A stretch of DNA of 64,000 nt, from NCBI GenBank assembly GCA_025359965.1, contig JANYDC010000028.1:1-64000 (forward strand), written 5' to 3'. Under the pieces are notes generated by a model. It was not told the origin of the DNA and ran no database searches. It saw nothing but the letters and a program-made list of their open reading frames with translations. The translations under genes were made by a program, and so were the position numbers. Below are positions 9,586-19,294 of the stretch, piece after piece. The stretch is from Pedosphaera sp. (GTDB lineage Bacteria > Verrucomicrobiota > Verrucomicrobiia > Limisphaerales > SXQI01). How positions within the stretch are numbered: the first letter of the stretch is position 1; each line of letters begins with the position of its first letter.

Positions 9586-10299
9586 ATGGATTATGAGGGA
9601 AATCTTAGGGTGATCACGGAGCGTATGGCGATAGCTTGCGGCAAGGTCGGAAGAACGCCGGATTCAGTCCGCTTAATGGGGGTGACGAAAGGGCAGCAGG
9701 CGGCGGCGGTTTCTGCCATGGCAGCACTGGGCGTGAAGTTGTTTGGTGAAAACAAAGTGCAGGAGGCCAAGGTCAAATTACCGCTATGTCCATCTAGGCT
9801 GACTTGGCACATGATCGGGCATCTCCAATCCAATAAGTGCCGGGATGCGGTGCATCTGTTTGACATGATTGAAGGAGTGGACAGCCTTGCTCTGGCCGAA
9901 GAGTTGGAGAAATGCGCGAAGAACAAGGGCAAGGTTCAAAAGATTCTTCTTGAGGTCAATGTGGCGGGAGAGGCTTCCAAGTTCGGCATGAGAGCGGGCG
10001 AGGTGGAAACGACCTTGATGAAAATCAATGCCCTGCCGCATTTGGAGATTCATGGGTTGATGACCATTGCGCCTTACAGCCCTGATCCAGAGAGGGCGCG
10101 CGGGTGTTTCAGTCGACTACGTGAATTGAAAGCCAAGTGCGAGCAGACACTAGGCGCGCCGCTGCCAGAGTTGAGCATGGGTATGAGCGGCGATTTTGAA
10201 GTTGCCATTGAGGAAGGCGCGACCATTGTGCGAATCGGCACAGCCTTGTTTGGGGCGCGGCCAAAGTGGTCGGCGGTCAAGTCTTCAGAGGAAGATTAG
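9586..10299 (+). CDS. yggS: YggS family pyridoxal phosphate homeostasis protein
   Basis: A 237-residue single-domain TIM-barrel protein that binds pyridoxal 5'-phosphate and helps balance vitamin B6 pools; no catalytic activity is known for the family. K35 in VRLMGVTKG is the expected Schiff-base lysine. Other family segments are GENKVQEA, WHMIGHLQSNKCRDAV, the pair VNVAGEASKFGM and HGLMTIAPYSPD, and SMGMSGDFEVAIEEGATIVRIGTALFG near the end, which lines the phosphate site. Length matches the family (about 230). It is transcribed alone, divergent from the DUF1080 gene and convergent with manA. Confidence 0.95.
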   Translation: MDYEGNLRVITERMAIACGKVGRTPDSVRLMGVTKGQQAAAVSAMAALGVKLFGENKVQEAKVKLPLCPSRLTWHMIGHLQSNKCRDAVHLFDMIEGVDSLALAEELEKCAKNKGKVQKILLEVNVAGEASKFGMRAGEVETTLMKINALPHLEIHGLMTIAPYSPDPERARGCFSRLRELKAKCEQTLGAPLPELSMGMSGDFEVAIEEGATIVRIGTALFGARPKWSAVKSSEED

Positions 10300-10326
10300 A
10301 GACCAGCCTTGCCCTCTATGAAAATG

Positions 10327-11304
10327 CTAAGCGGGCGTGGATAGAAGAGCTTTGGAGTTGCCTGCGGCTAAAAGCTCGACGCGGCCCAGACTTGCGGGGA
10401 CCAACGTAAAAGCTCCACGCTTCAGCTCAAGATTGGATTGGCCGTGACGAACCATGATACTGCCCTCCACAACCGCAACCACCAATGGCTTTTCCAAGGC
10501 AAGATGCAGGCCCGACCCTTCGCCGAAAGCGGCTACTTCCACGCGAAAATATTCGTTATCGACCAGCGAAATGATCCGCACGCCGTTGATGTCGGCGACC
10601 ATCTTGGAAGGAGTCAGGGACGGCTCGAAATCCTCAAAGTCGATGCACCTGAGCGATTGTTCCACGTGCAATTGTCGTTTCTTGCCTGAGGAATCGGTGC
10701 GGTTCCAATCGAACACCCGATAGGTCGTGTCGGAGTTTTGTTGGATTTCAAAAATAACCATCCCCTGCCCCAGCGCATGGACTCGGCCGCTGGGCAGGAA
10801 CATGCAGTCACCCGCATGCACGGGAAGGGTATGAAAACAATCCGCCACAGTGCCATCAAGCGTCTTGCGGGCAAATTCCTCCTTCGTCACCCCGCGTTTG
10901 ATGCCGGCCAGAATCTCGGCTCCGGGGTCGGCCTCAGAGAAATACCACATCTCGGTCTTGGGCTCTCCCCCCATCGACTCAGCCAGATGAGCGGGAGGAT
11001 GGACTTGTAGCGAAAGCTTTTGCCGGGCATCGAGCAGCTTAATGAGCAGTGGGAAGCGACCTTGGATGGAGCGGGCCTGGCCCAAAATATCGGCGGAATG
11101 ATGCTCCATCAGCCAACGGAGGGATTTACCCGCAAGCGGACCGTTAATTATGACGCTGGCGGCATCGGGCCGATCTGAAACCTCCCACGATTCACCAATC
11201 ACTGCGCCGGTGGAAACCTTTTTGGCGTACAAATCGGCGAGCTGGTGTCCACCCCAAATGCGCTCCTGCAAAATGGGTTCGAAGGCGAACGGGTAAAGTT
11301 CCAT
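10327..11304 (-). CDS. manA: Class I mannose-6-phosphate isomerase
   Basis: Cytoplasmic zinc enzyme interconverting mannose 6-phosphate and fructose 6-phosphate, supplying GDP-mannose for polysaccharide or feeding mannose into glycolysis. The 325-residue cupin protein begins with the typical PFAFEPILQERIWGG and shows metal-ligand segments KLSLQVHPP, EPKTEMWYF, and GRVHALGQGMVIFEIQQNSDTTYRVFDW. The length is that of the short bacterial (Bacillus-type) form, not the 390-residue E. coli form. It starts 12 bases after the accA stop on the same strand, so it is likely cotranscribed with accA, an unusual pairing of lipid and sugar metabolism. Confidence 0.94.
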   Translation of the reverse strand: MELYPFAFEPILQERIWGGHQLADLYAKKVSTGAVIGESWEVSDRPDAASVIINGPLAGKSLRWLMEHHSADILGQARSIQGRFPLLIKLLDARQKLSLQVHPPAHLAESMGGEPKTEMWYFSEADPGAEILAGIKRGVTKEEFARKTLDGTVADCFHTLPVHAGDCMFLPSGRVHALGQGMVIFEIQQNSDTTYRVFDWNRTDSSGKKRQLHVEQSLRCIDFEDFEPSLTPSKMVADINGVRIISLVDNEYFRVEVAAFGEGSGLHLALEKPLVVAVVEGSIMVRHGQSNLELKRGAFTLVPASLGRVELLAAGNSKALLSTPA

Positions 11305-11316
11305 TTGGAGAAATCC

Positions 11317-12360
11317 TTAGGCGGCAACAGCGGCGATGGGCTTATTCTCCTGAACCTGACCCATATTGCGAAATTTGGCGTACCGCGTGGAAAGCCGCTC
11401 GGAAACGGACATCCGTTCCACTTGATTTAGATGATAAGTGAGCGCGGTTTTCAGATTGTCGGCAGTGGTCTTAGTGTCGTGGTGCGCTCCGCCAAGCGGT
11501 TCCGGAATTATGCCATCGACCAAGCCGAGGTCAAGAAGGTGCCGGGCAGTGATCTTGAGCGCCTCAGCGGCACGGGCTGCAGCGGAGCGATCTTTCCAAA
11601 GAATGGCTGCGCAACCTTCCGGGCTGATCACCGAGTAATAAGCGTTCTCAAGGATCAGCACCCGATCCGCAACACCGATTCCGAGCGCTCCTCCTGAACC
11701 GCCTTCGCCAATAACGGCAGCAATAATAGGAACCTCAAACAGCATCATTTCGCGAAGATTTACCGCGATGGCCTCAGCGATGTGGCGTTCTTCGGCGCCG
11801 ATGCCGGGATAGGCTCCGGCGGTATCAATCAGGGTGATGATGGGCAAACCAAACTTGGCTGCCATCTGCATGAGCCGCAGAGCCTTTCGATAGCCCTCGG
11901 GATGGGCGGAACCGAAGTTTCGGCGAATGTTCTCCTTGGTATCGCGCCCCTTTTGCGTGCCGATAACCATCACCTTGCAGTCGCCCAAGTACGCCATGCC
12001 GCCGACTATGGCACGGTCGTCCATGTACAAGCGGTCGCCGTGCAATTCATTGAAATCGTGGAAGGTGTGGGAGAGGTAATCGAGAGTGAATGGCCGCTTA
12101 GGATGGCGGGCCAACTGCACCCGCTGCCAAGGGGTAAGGTTTGAGAAAATTTCGATGCGAGTGTCCTCAATCTTTTTCTCAATTAGGGCGACCTCATCCT
12201 CGAAACTGATTTTCAGGGAATGGGTTTCAGGATGACTGCGCAAATCCTCCAGCTTGCGCTGTAATTCGAGGATCGGTTTTTCAAACTCCAAATAATGCTT
12301 CATGTCTACTGGTCTGTCGGGACTAATAACGACGGGAACTGTAGCTTTTTGGGCGGTCAT
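11317..12360 (-). CDS. accA: Acetyl-CoA carboxylase carboxyltransferase subunit alpha
   Basis: Alpha subunit of the carboxyltransferase half of acetyl-CoA carboxylase; with AccD it moves the carboxyl group from biotin to acetyl-CoA to form malonyl-CoA for fatty acid synthesis. Family segments: YLEFEKPILELQRKLEDL at the N-terminus, ARHPKRPFTLDYL, FNELHGDRLYMDD, GRDTKENIRRNFG, and the crotonase-fold active region LIDTAGAYPGIGAEERHIAEAIA and GEGGSGGALGIGVADRV. Length 347. About 19 extra residues precede the usual start, but the ATG at 12360 forms an ATGA overlap with the stop of the membrane-protein gene upstream, which supports it. accD is not in this window. Confidence 0.96.
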   Translation of the reverse strand: MTAQKATVPVVISPDRPVDMKHYLEFEKPILELQRKLEDLRSHPETHSLKISFEDEVALIEKKIEDTRIEIFSNLTPWQRVQLARHPKRPFTLDYLSHTFHDFNELHGDRLYMDDRAIVGGMAYLGDCKVMVIGTQKGRDTKENIRRNFGSAHPEGYRKALRLMQMAAKFGLPIITLIDTAGAYPGIGAEERHIAEAIAVNLREMMLFEVPIIAAVIGEGGSGGALGIGVADRVLILENAYYSVISPEGCAAILWKDRSAAARAAEALKITARHLLDLGLVDGIIPEPLGGAHHDTKTTADNLKTALTYHLNQVERMSVSERLSTRYAKFRNMGQVQENKPIAAVAA

Positions 12361-12653
12361 CGCAACCCTTTACGCGAAGGTGGATCGGGGCGGAAGGGTT
12401 GATTCCAAACCAAATAAAAGGACAAAACCGCGTAATTTAATCCGGCTGAGATGTTCCAAACTATCGCATGATGCCTCTCAGGAATTATCCAGTGATTGAG
12501 AGCGGCAATGGTGGCCACGTTGAGCCCCCCCACTCCGAGCAGCATCCAAAAACGACGTTCTGCTGCCGCGCCACCGGTTTCGCGCGCCACATGACTAACG
12601 GCGGCTAAGGCTAGGAAACCAAAAAACGCTATTACAATAAACGGGGTCGTCAT
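12357..12653 (-). CDS. Small membrane protein, three predicted helices
   Basis: About 98 residues with three hydrophobic segments: TPFIVIAFFGFLALAAVS, FWMLLGVGGLNVATIAAL and NISAGLNYAVLSFYLVW, then a short basic tail. I recognise no family. The ATG at 12653 is preferred over TTG 12680 because the first helix begins right after it. The stop overlaps the accA start as ATGA, so translation of the two is probably coupled. It lies between the beta-propeller gene (29 bases upstream) and accA, so the position points to one operon but gives no clear role. Confidence 0.6.
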   Translation of the reverse strand: MTTPFIVIAFFGFLALAAVSHVARETGGAAAERRFWMLLGVGGLNVATIAALNHWIIPERHHAIVWNISAGLNYAVLSFYLVWNQPFRPDPPSRKGLR

Positions 12654-12681
12654 AACTCCATGGGGCAGTGCGGACGGCAAC

Positions 12682-13731
12682 TTAAACCAGCTTTTTCAGC
12701 TTGGTGACACGACCCACTTCGACCCATTCCACGACGAAAATGTTGCCCTCATGATCGAAGCAGGCACCGTGGGGGGCAACAAATTTGCCGGGAGTAAATG
12801 CTTCCCGGGCCTTGTCGCGGATGCCGTTGTAGTGGGTGCCATCGCCCAAATGCGCAATGAGTTTGTTCTCTTTGTCGAACAGTGTAACGCGAGATTCAAG
12901 GTCGGGAATCAACAGGACATCACCCATGCTGTGAAAATGACAGGGAGCGCGCAGTTCGGCAGTCACGAAGTTAATGTGACGACCGTCGAGGGTAAAGTTC
13001 TGGATTCGACGGTTATTTCGGTCTGCCACAGCCAAGATGGGCTCCTTCCCGCGGGTATCGACCATCAGGCCGTGCGAACAGGAGGTTTGACCCCGTTCCT
13101 TGCCAGGACCACCAAAGGAGCGGATGTACTTGGCTTTGCTGGTGTACTGATGAATCCAGCTCTTGCCGTAACCGTCGGCCACGTAAAAATCACCATTGGG
13201 TGCAGTGGCGATGTTGGTGGGGTGGTACTCGCCTTCGTTGTTGTAAACGCCCGATTCCATGGGAACACCAAGACGGAAAATCTCTTTATGTTTGAGGTCG
13301 GTCTTAACCACGAGATGGCGGTTGGGGTCGCAGAAATAAAGGAATTCATCACCACTCTCGCGGTTGATGTGGAGACCGTGGGCGCCACCACGGAATTCGT
13401 CACCCCAGGATTCAACGAACTTGCCCTTGCCGTCAAACACCACAACGGCGTCGCCCTTGACGCTGTTCTTGCCGACGGTGTGCTTAACGTAAATGCGCCC
13501 GTTCTTGTCTTCGCAAACGCCGTGCGTGTTGCCGTAAGTTATGGATTCCGGGAGCTGACCCCAATCGTGCTCAACCTCATATTGATGTCCCGGAACTCCG
13601 ACCACAACGGGCGTGTTTCCTGATTTGTCGGCGGACAGAATGGCAGGCGCCGCAAAGGCCGCACCGACCACAGCACAGGATTGAATAAAGCGGCGACGGG
13701 AGGTTGGCGAATTGACGGTGGAGTGCAACAT
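12682..13731 (-). CDS. Tat-exported six-bladed beta-propeller (NHL-type) protein
   Basis: A 349-residue exported protein. The N-terminus carries a twin-arginine signal, SRRRFIQSCAVVGAAFAAPAIL, so it is folded in the cytoplasm and exported by Tat. The mature part has repeated blade motifs with NHL-like spacing: THGVCEDKNGRIYV, AHGLHINRESGDEFLYF, PTNIATAPNGDFYVADGYG, SHGLMVDTRGKEPILAVADRNNRRIQNF and PHGACFDHEGNIFVVEW. Relatives include peptidyl-alpha-hydroxyglycine alpha-amidating lyase-like proteins common in Planctomycetes and Verrucomicrobia; catalysis is not established for them. It is the first gene of a run with the membrane protein, accA and manA. Confidence 0.85.
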   Translation of the reverse strand: MLHSTVNSPTSRRRFIQSCAVVGAAFAAPAILSADKSGNTPVVVGVPGHQYEVEHDWGQLPESITYGNTHGVCEDKNGRIYVKHTVGKNSVKGDAVVVFDGKGKFVESWGDEFRGGAHGLHINRESGDEFLYFCDPNRHLVVKTDLKHKEIFRLGVPMESGVYNNEGEYHPTNIATAPNGDFYVADGYGKSWIHQYTSKAKYIRSFGGPGKERGQTSCSHGLMVDTRGKEPILAVADRNNRRIQNFTLDGRHINFVTAELRAPCHFHSMGDVLLIPDLESRVTLFDKENKLIAHLGDGTHYNGIRDKAREAFTPGKFVAPHGACFDHEGNIFVVEWVEVGRVTKLKKLV

Positions 13732-13839
13732 AAATGGTGGCGTATTGTTAAGGGAATCAAAACGCCGACGCGCGCTATTGGCAAGCGCGGAATTGAGACC
13801 AGATGGGAAGCAGGGAATTGTCGGGCGACCCTACAAACG

Positions 13840-15957
13840 TTACGAAAGTGGCAAACGAAGCGCGGTGGCAGGTGTTGTCAAAGCCAGACTTACTGCCATG
13901 CCCAATTCCTCGAAGGTGTAGGGCTTGGGGAGGACATGCTGGATGCCGCAAATTCTTGATTCTCGAAGCAAATGATCAGTAAGGCAGCCGGTGGCAAGGA
14001 TGATGGGCAGATCGGAACAAACGACTCGGAGCTGCATGGCAACGTCAACGCCAGAGCAGTCGGACATGTTGCAGTCGCTGATGGCCAGCGCGAACCCGCC
14101 GGGAGAATTCTCCAGCGCAGCCAGGGCAAGTTTCCAATCCGTGAAGCCGGACACTTGATAGCCAAGGTGCTCCAATGCACGGTTGGCCACGCGGACCAGC
14201 GCTGGCTCGTCATCAATCAGAAGGATTCGCTGCCCATGACCGTGAGGAAAATGACCTACCTCAACAGCAGCCGCTTTTGGAAGGGTGGCGGCAGGGAAAT
14301 AGATGGTAAACAAAGAGCCTCGCCCCAGCTCGCTGGCGACTTGAATCACGCCTTGGTGCGTTTCCACGATTCCTTTGACGATGGATAATCCGAGACCAGT
14401 GCCCTCGCCGATGGGTTTAGTGGTAAAAAACGGCTCGTATAGACGCGCAAGCGTCGCCTCATCCATGCCGAGGCCTGTGTCGCCGACAGTAATTTTGCAA
14501 CCGGCCGAAGCGCCCAAGCCTTGCTCAAACATGCTGGCTGCCGAGGCGGTTTCGAGCCTGAGGAAAACTCGGCCCGGCTGGTTCGCAAGGGCATGCCAGG
14601 CGTTGGTGACCAGATTGAGAATGATCTGCTCGATCTGGGTGGCATCGGCCAGAATTTCAGGTACGGCGGCGTCATAAAACACTTCAAAATCAAGGGAGCG
14701 AGGAAGAGTGGCACGAAGTAATTTAGTACTTTCCTCAAACACCGGACGGAGAGCGATCACCTGACGTTGCACAGTCCGCCTGCGGGCGAAACCTAGAATT
14801 TGCTGAACCAGCTGGCGCAGGCGCAGACCGGCTTTTAGAATTTCTTCAATGGAATCAACGGCCGAGTGGCCCACATCCAACTGACGTAGTGCCAGCTCGG
14901 AGTTTCCAAGCACGGCACTGAGCACGTTGTTTGCCTCGTGAGCCACTCCTGCGGCGAGGGTGCCAAGGGTTTCCAGTTTGTGCTTTTCCCTCAGCTTATC
15001 CTCAACGACCGTTCGCTGTTGGGCGTGTTGAGCCAGGTCGGTGATTTCCTCCACTGTGGCGATAAATCCATCGGTGATTAACAGCCTTGTGAACGTCCAC
15101 CGGGTAAGGACCGATCGTCCTTCTTTCGATTGGCAGTGAACAGGAGGTTTTTGCGTCCCGCTCTGAGCCAATCCAGAACTTAACCATGCCCGGACATCGG
15201 CTTGACGTCCTGAAGGGAAGATCAATTCTTGGGGGCTCCGCCCCAAAACTTCTTGCAAGGTGTAGCCAAAGAGCCGAGCAGCCGCAGAATTCCAAGAGGT
15301 TATCCCCAAATCAGGTCCGCATGAGAAGCAACAAGAGGGCATCTGTTGAATCAAAGTGGCTAGTTGTTGGCCGGCAGCAGCTAAGTCAGCGGTTTTATTG
15401 TGGAGGGAAACCTCTGAAATGATGGATATAGCCAACTCTGAGAGAATCCCAACCTCGCCCGGCCTCCACACCCTTGCCTGATCGCCGATGGCACACAAAC
15501 AGCCCAGAGAAACGCCCTCAGACGTACGGAGAGGAATGCCAACGTAGGAAATTATTTTTCCGCCAGTCACTGCGGGATGGTTTTGGAACTGTGGATTCTG
15601 GCGCGCATCGTCGACAATGAGAGAACCGCCAGACTCAACAACCAGGCTGCAAAAGGAGTGGGATAAAGCTGTTTCGCGACGGGTAGTCCAAATCTCGGGC
15701 AGACCGGGCTGGCCCCTGAAGAACTGTCTTTCCCCATCCACGAAAGAGACGAGGACCACGGGCACGCGCAGAAGCTGCGCAGCCAGCCGTGTAAGCCGAT
15801 CAAACGCGGCAGTGGCGGCAGGGTTGAGCAGGATAGCGGCTGTGGGTGCAGGCTGTTTCTTACTATGATCTCCGGGAGTTGCATACGTGCCGCGAAAAGA
15901 ATTGGGCGCTGACAACTGCTCGTCCGTGCTATCGGCACAATCTATAGATCGATTCAT
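13840..15957 (-). CDS. Hybrid sensor histidine kinase (GAF-PAS-HisKA-HATPase-REC)
   Basis: A 705-residue soluble kinase without a membrane segment, so it senses a cytoplasmic signal. Order: GAF domain (about 40-195, with VDGERQFFRG and SYVGIPLRTSEGVSLGCLC), PAS domain (about 205-320, LGITSWNSAAARLFGY), dimerisation domain with the phosphorylated His in GTLAAGVAHEANNVLS (H340), ATPase domain with N box ILNLVTNAWHAL, G1 DTGLGM, F box EPFFTTKP and G2 GTGLGLSIVKG, and a C-terminal receiver (ILLIDDEPALVRVAN; phospho-acceptor D628; lysine in LPKPY). No transcription-factor output domain is present, so the receiver probably acts by phosphorelay or by tuning the kinase. The neighbouring NarL-type pair is on the same strand. 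Confidence 0.93.
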   Translation of the reverse strand: MNRSIDCADSTDEQLSAPNSFRGTYATPGDHSKKQPAPTAAILLNPAATAAFDRLTRLAAQLLRVPVVLVSFVDGERQFFRGQPGLPEIWTTRRETALSHSFCSLVVESGGSLIVDDARQNPQFQNHPAVTGGKIISYVGIPLRTSEGVSLGCLCAIGDQARVWRPGEVGILSELAISIISEVSLHNKTADLAAAGQQLATLIQQMPSCCFSCGPDLGITSWNSAAARLFGYTLQEVLGRSPQELIFPSGRQADVRAWLSSGLAQSGTQKPPVHCQSKEGRSVLTRWTFTRLLITDGFIATVEEITDLAQHAQQRTVVEDKLREKHKLETLGTLAAGVAHEANNVLSAVLGNSELALRQLDVGHSAVDSIEEILKAGLRLRQLVQQILGFARRRTVQRQVIALRPVFEESTKLLRATLPRSLDFEVFYDAAVPEILADATQIEQIILNLVTNAWHALANQPGRVFLRLETASAASMFEQGLGASAGCKITVGDTGLGMDEATLARLYEPFFTTKPIGEGTGLGLSIVKGIVETHQGVIQVASELGRGSLFTIYFPAATLPKAAAVEVGHFPHGHGQRILLIDDEPALVRVANRALEHLGYQVSGFTDWKLALAALENSPGGFALAISDCNMSDCSGVDVAMQLRVVCSDLPIILATGCLTDHLLRESRICGIQHVLPKPYTFEELGMAVSLALTTPATALRLPLS

Positions 15958-16070
15958 CGATCAAAGGTAGTTGCCTGGAGCAGGCAGGAATATCCCGGAG
16001 AGTGGGTAGACCCCCGTCACGGGTAATGGCTACCAGCAGACTGGGATGCGGATAACAAGAAGCAGGCCCC

Positions 16071-16727
16071 TTAAGGCTGAATCAGATTATTGCGGATGGC
16101 GTAGCGGACGAGATCGCTGGCTGATCTAAGACGCAGCTTGCTCATGACGTTCTTGCGATGGGTCTCAACAGTGTTGAGGCTGATCCCGAGGACATCCGCC
16201 GATTCTTTGTTGGACTTTCCCTCGGCCAAAAGCTGAACCAACTCTCGCTCACGAGGGGTGAGCCTGCTGCGCGGCTCTTCGCCGCGAGGAGCCGGAGACC
16301 CCTCGCCTTCCAGGCTTTTCATGACCAAGTCCGAAATCTTAGGGGTAAAGAAGGTACGCCCGGCCGCCAGTGCTTCGATGGCCTGCGACAGCATCTGCGG
16401 CGCGTCGCTTTTGAGAAGATACCCACGGGCGCCTGAGGACAAAACCTCCTGCGTAAGGGCATCAGACTCGTGCATGGTTTGTATGAGAATCTGGACGCGC
16501 GGCAGCGCGGCGCGGATTTTGCGCGCGGCATCGAGACCATTGAGCTCTGGCATGGTGATGTCGAGTACAACGAGGTCCGGATGCAATTTTAAGGAGAGTT
16601 CCACAGCTTGCCTCCCATTTTCTGCCTGGCCACACAACTCCCAGTTGCTTCGCTCTTCAATGATGGCGGCCAACCCCTGTCGAATCATGCTGTGATCATC
16701 GGCGATGAGTATGCGAAGTTTCTTCAT
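16071..16727 (-). CDS. NarL/FixJ-type response regulator
   Basis: A 218-residue two-domain regulator. Receiver domain (1-120): acidic pair D10 D11, phospho-acceptor D56 in LVVLDITMPE, conserved Thr region IQTMHESD, and lysine in YLLKSD. C-terminal LuxR-type helix-turn-helix (about 150-215): LTPRERELVQLLAEGKSNKESADVLGISLNTVETHRKNVMSKL. Its ATG overlaps the stop of the NarX-type kinase gene (ATGA), so that kinase is its partner. Target genes are not evident. Confidence 0.95.
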   Translation of the reverse strand: MKKLRILIADDHSMIRQGLAAIIEERSNWELCGQAENGRQAVELSLKLHPDLVVLDITMPELNGLDAARKIRAALPRVQILIQTMHESDALTQEVLSSGARGYLLKSDAPQMLSQAIEALAAGRTFFTPKISDLVMKSLEGEGSPAPRGEEPRSRLTPRERELVQLLAEGKSNKESADVLGISLNTVETHRKNVMSKLRLRSASDLVRYAIRNNLIQP

Positions 16728-19147
16728 GGGATTGTTGGCTCGGGTGGATGAATGGATTCATTCGTCGGCATTGAGGCTAGGATGGTGGTTCCCTCGTGAT
16801 CAGATTCAATGCTCAACAGCCCTCCCGCTTGGGTCAGCCGCTCACGCATGCCGCGCAGTCCCACGCCAAGAGACACCTGATTCGCCATGCCGCATCCGCT
16901 GTCCTGCACCTCCAATCGAACCTCCTCCGCATCACGATCAAGACGCACGAGAGCCGAGGTGCTGGTCGAATGACGTCGAACGTTGGTCAGGCTTTCCTGC
17001 ACCACACGAAAAAGCGCCAGCTCCTGATCCCTGCGCAGCCGTCCATAGTAACCTCCGGCATCTAGCTCAACCTTCACGCCACTGCGATGCGAAAAACCCT
17101 CCACATAATCACTCAAGGCGCCGACGAGACCCAAATCCTCAAGCAGAGGTGGGTGGAGCAAATAAGTCAGAGTACGAATTTCTTGAACGGATTGTGCCAC
17201 GAGAGAAACCGAATCGGAGATGAGTCCCGCACCCAACTCGGGGGACACCAAATGACTTAGACGGCTGAGATTCATATGAATCGCGGCGAGGTGTTGGGCG
17301 GTGGTATCATGCAATTCTCGCGCTATACGGCGACGTTCCTCGTCTTCTGATTCCAGCAATTGAACCAGCAACTGCTGGCGTGCGCTCTCAGCCTGCTCCA
17401 AGGCGCTTATGTCATTAATAATCACAATCACACAGGTTACGCCGTCGAGGCTTATCACTTCGACAGAGTAAAGGCCGGTGCCTAGGTCGCCGGAGAATCT
17501 TCGGAAGACTCGCTTAAAGTTGACAATACGGCCCTCACGGAAGAGACGCTCGGCAAGTATGCCCCGGTCATCGTTATCAAACCATAAACCCAACTCAAGA
17601 CTGGTGCGGCCAATGACCGTCTTGCTGTCAGGAAGGTTGTTCATGCGCAGGAAGGCATCGTTCACATCCAAAAACCGCCCCTCATCCAGTGTGGTGATGC
17701 ACATGGCCACGGGACTGCTGCGAAAGGCTTTGGCGAATCGCTCCTCGCTCAAGCGCAGGGCGGCCTCGGCGGATCTCTGTTTGGTCACGTCACGCAAGAT
17801 GCCCACAATGCATGGCTCGGAGTTGATCTCAATGGTTTCGAAGGATACGAGCGCGGTAAAAATCTCCCCTGTTTTTCGCATCTGTCGCATCTCACGATCG
17901 TAAACCCGCCCTCCGTCCCGGGGCAGTATGCTCACCGCACGCTCACGTTCCAAAGGCGAAACAAATCCCCAGCCTGCGCCGTAAGTGGCTTTGCCGATAA
18001 TTTCCTCCAGCGGGCAATCATAAATACGCGAGGCACCGGCGTTAGCCTCCAACACCAACCCATCCCGCCAGCGAGTGATGAAAATGGCATCAGGGCTGGA
18101 ACGGAAAGCTTTGGAGAATTTTTCCTCAGAAATACGGAGTGCCTCAGCCGCCTCAGCGCCTCGGATGAGCTCGCCCCTCAACTCGGCAGTGCGAACTTTG
18201 ATTTTAGAGGCGAGAGCGCGATTCCATGCCAGGATTCCAGCAAGCCCCCCCAAGACCAGCGCCCCCGACCACAGGGCAATACGCCGAAGCCGTTCGCCCA
18301 CGAGACTGGGAGGGTTGGCCAGTTTGACCCAACGTCTAAAAAATCGTTCCCGCTCACCAGGCGTGATGGTCGCAAGAGCCTTCTCCATAATGACCTGCAA
18401 CTCCGGCCAGTCTTTACGAATGGAAATGCTCAGCCGATAGACGAAACCCGCCTCACCGGCAATCTGTAGGTTGGAAATTCCCTCCGCTTCCATTCTGGAG
18501 GTGGCGACTGGAAGCTCAGAAATAAAGGCGTCCACCAGCCCAAAAGAAACCTTGCGCAGGCCGGTCGCGGCGTCGGGTACCGAATCAATGAGCAGCTTGG
18601 GAAACTGAACACGAAGATACTCCTCCAATGCCCAGCCCTGTACAACCGCCACCCGGGAGCCTGATAGCTGTTGAAGGGATACACCACTACTGACTCCCTG
18701 CCGGACAACAATAAAGGTGGGAAAATTTAAATAAGGGGCCGTGAAATTCCAGTATTTTAAGCACCGGTCTGTTGCGGCGGACGCGGTAACCATATCGGCA
18801 CCTCGCTCGTTCGGTTCGATCGTCTGCCATTGCTCATGCGAGAGATGGACAATTTGAAAGCGATAGCCCAACCGCTGCTCGATCAATTTAAAATACTCAG
18901 AGGTCAGGCCGGAGTAATAGTCATCGGCCTCAAGAAACTCCACAGGCCTATAGTCAGAAGAAGGTGCCAGCCGGATTACTGGGTGAGCCTCAAGCCAGAG
19001 CTGTTCTTGAGGAGTGAGCAACCCTTGACGGGCGGGTGGACCGACAACTTCCGCAACTGAAGGCATGGCACACCCGACAGAAAGTAAAATGACCACCCAG
19101 CATATTGGAAGACCCGCTTTAAGATCTCCTGTTGTTCGCCAGATCAT
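16724..19147 (-). CDS. NarX-type sensor kinase with periplasmic solute-binding domain
   Basis: An 807-residue membrane kinase. After a signal/membrane segment, a family-3 solute-binding domain spans about 45-275 (HPVIRLAPSSDYRPVEFLEADDYYSGLTSEY; VDAFISELPVA), so it likely senses an amino-acid-like ligand. One transmembrane helix follows (IALWSGALVLGGLAGILAW), then two similar PAS domains starting SEEKFSKAFRSSPDAIFI and SEERFAKAFRSSPVAMCI, an apparent internal duplication, then a HisKA_3 domain (RRRIARELHDTTAQHLAAI, His before Asp) and an ATPase with VQESLTNVRRHS and DSGCGM. ATG 19147 was chosen over 19186 because AGGGGAG lies six bases before it and the hydrophobic segment follows. The stop is coupled to the response regulator gene. 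Confidence 0.93.
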   Translation of the reverse strand: MIWRTTGDLKAGLPICWVVILLSVGCAMPSVAEVVGPPARQGLLTPQEQLWLEAHPVIRLAPSSDYRPVEFLEADDYYSGLTSEYFKLIEQRLGYRFQIVHLSHEQWQTIEPNERGADMVTASAATDRCLKYWNFTAPYLNFPTFIVVRQGVSSGVSLQQLSGSRVAVVQGWALEEYLRVQFPKLLIDSVPDAATGLRKVSFGLVDAFISELPVATSRMEAEGISNLQIAGEAGFVYRLSISIRKDWPELQVIMEKALATITPGERERFFRRWVKLANPPSLVGERLRRIALWSGALVLGGLAGILAWNRALASKIKVRTAELRGELIRGAEAAEALRISEEKFSKAFRSSPDAIFITRWRDGLVLEANAGASRIYDCPLEEIIGKATYGAGWGFVSPLERERAVSILPRDGGRVYDREMRQMRKTGEIFTALVSFETIEINSEPCIVGILRDVTKQRSAEAALRLSEERFAKAFRSSPVAMCITTLDEGRFLDVNDAFLRMNNLPDSKTVIGRTSLELGLWFDNDDRGILAERLFREGRIVNFKRVFRRFSGDLGTGLYSVEVISLDGVTCVIVIINDISALEQAESARQQLLVQLLESEDEERRRIARELHDTTAQHLAAIHMNLSRLSHLVSPELGAGLISDSVSLVAQSVQEIRTLTYLLHPPLLEDLGLVGALSDYVEGFSHRSGVKVELDAGGYYGRLRRDQELALFRVVQESLTNVRRHSTSTSALVRLDRDAEEVRLEVQDSGCGMANQVSLGVGLRGMRERLTQAGGLLSIESDHEGTTILASMPTNESIHPPEPTIP

Positions 19148-19294
19148 TGATTCTCCCCTGCACTGATCCGGCATTGGTCGTGCCAAACATTTGGTGGTGC
19201 GGTTATAGAGAATGAACTTAGCTACAACGGCTCAAGGGTCAACCACAAAGGGTTGCTTAAAGAAGCTGATCCCAGACCATCGCAACCATAAGGG

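Noticed and set aside
12751-13623. Plus-strand ORF of 290 codons
   Set aside because: Antisense to the beta-propeller gene; no motif and no ribosome-binding site.
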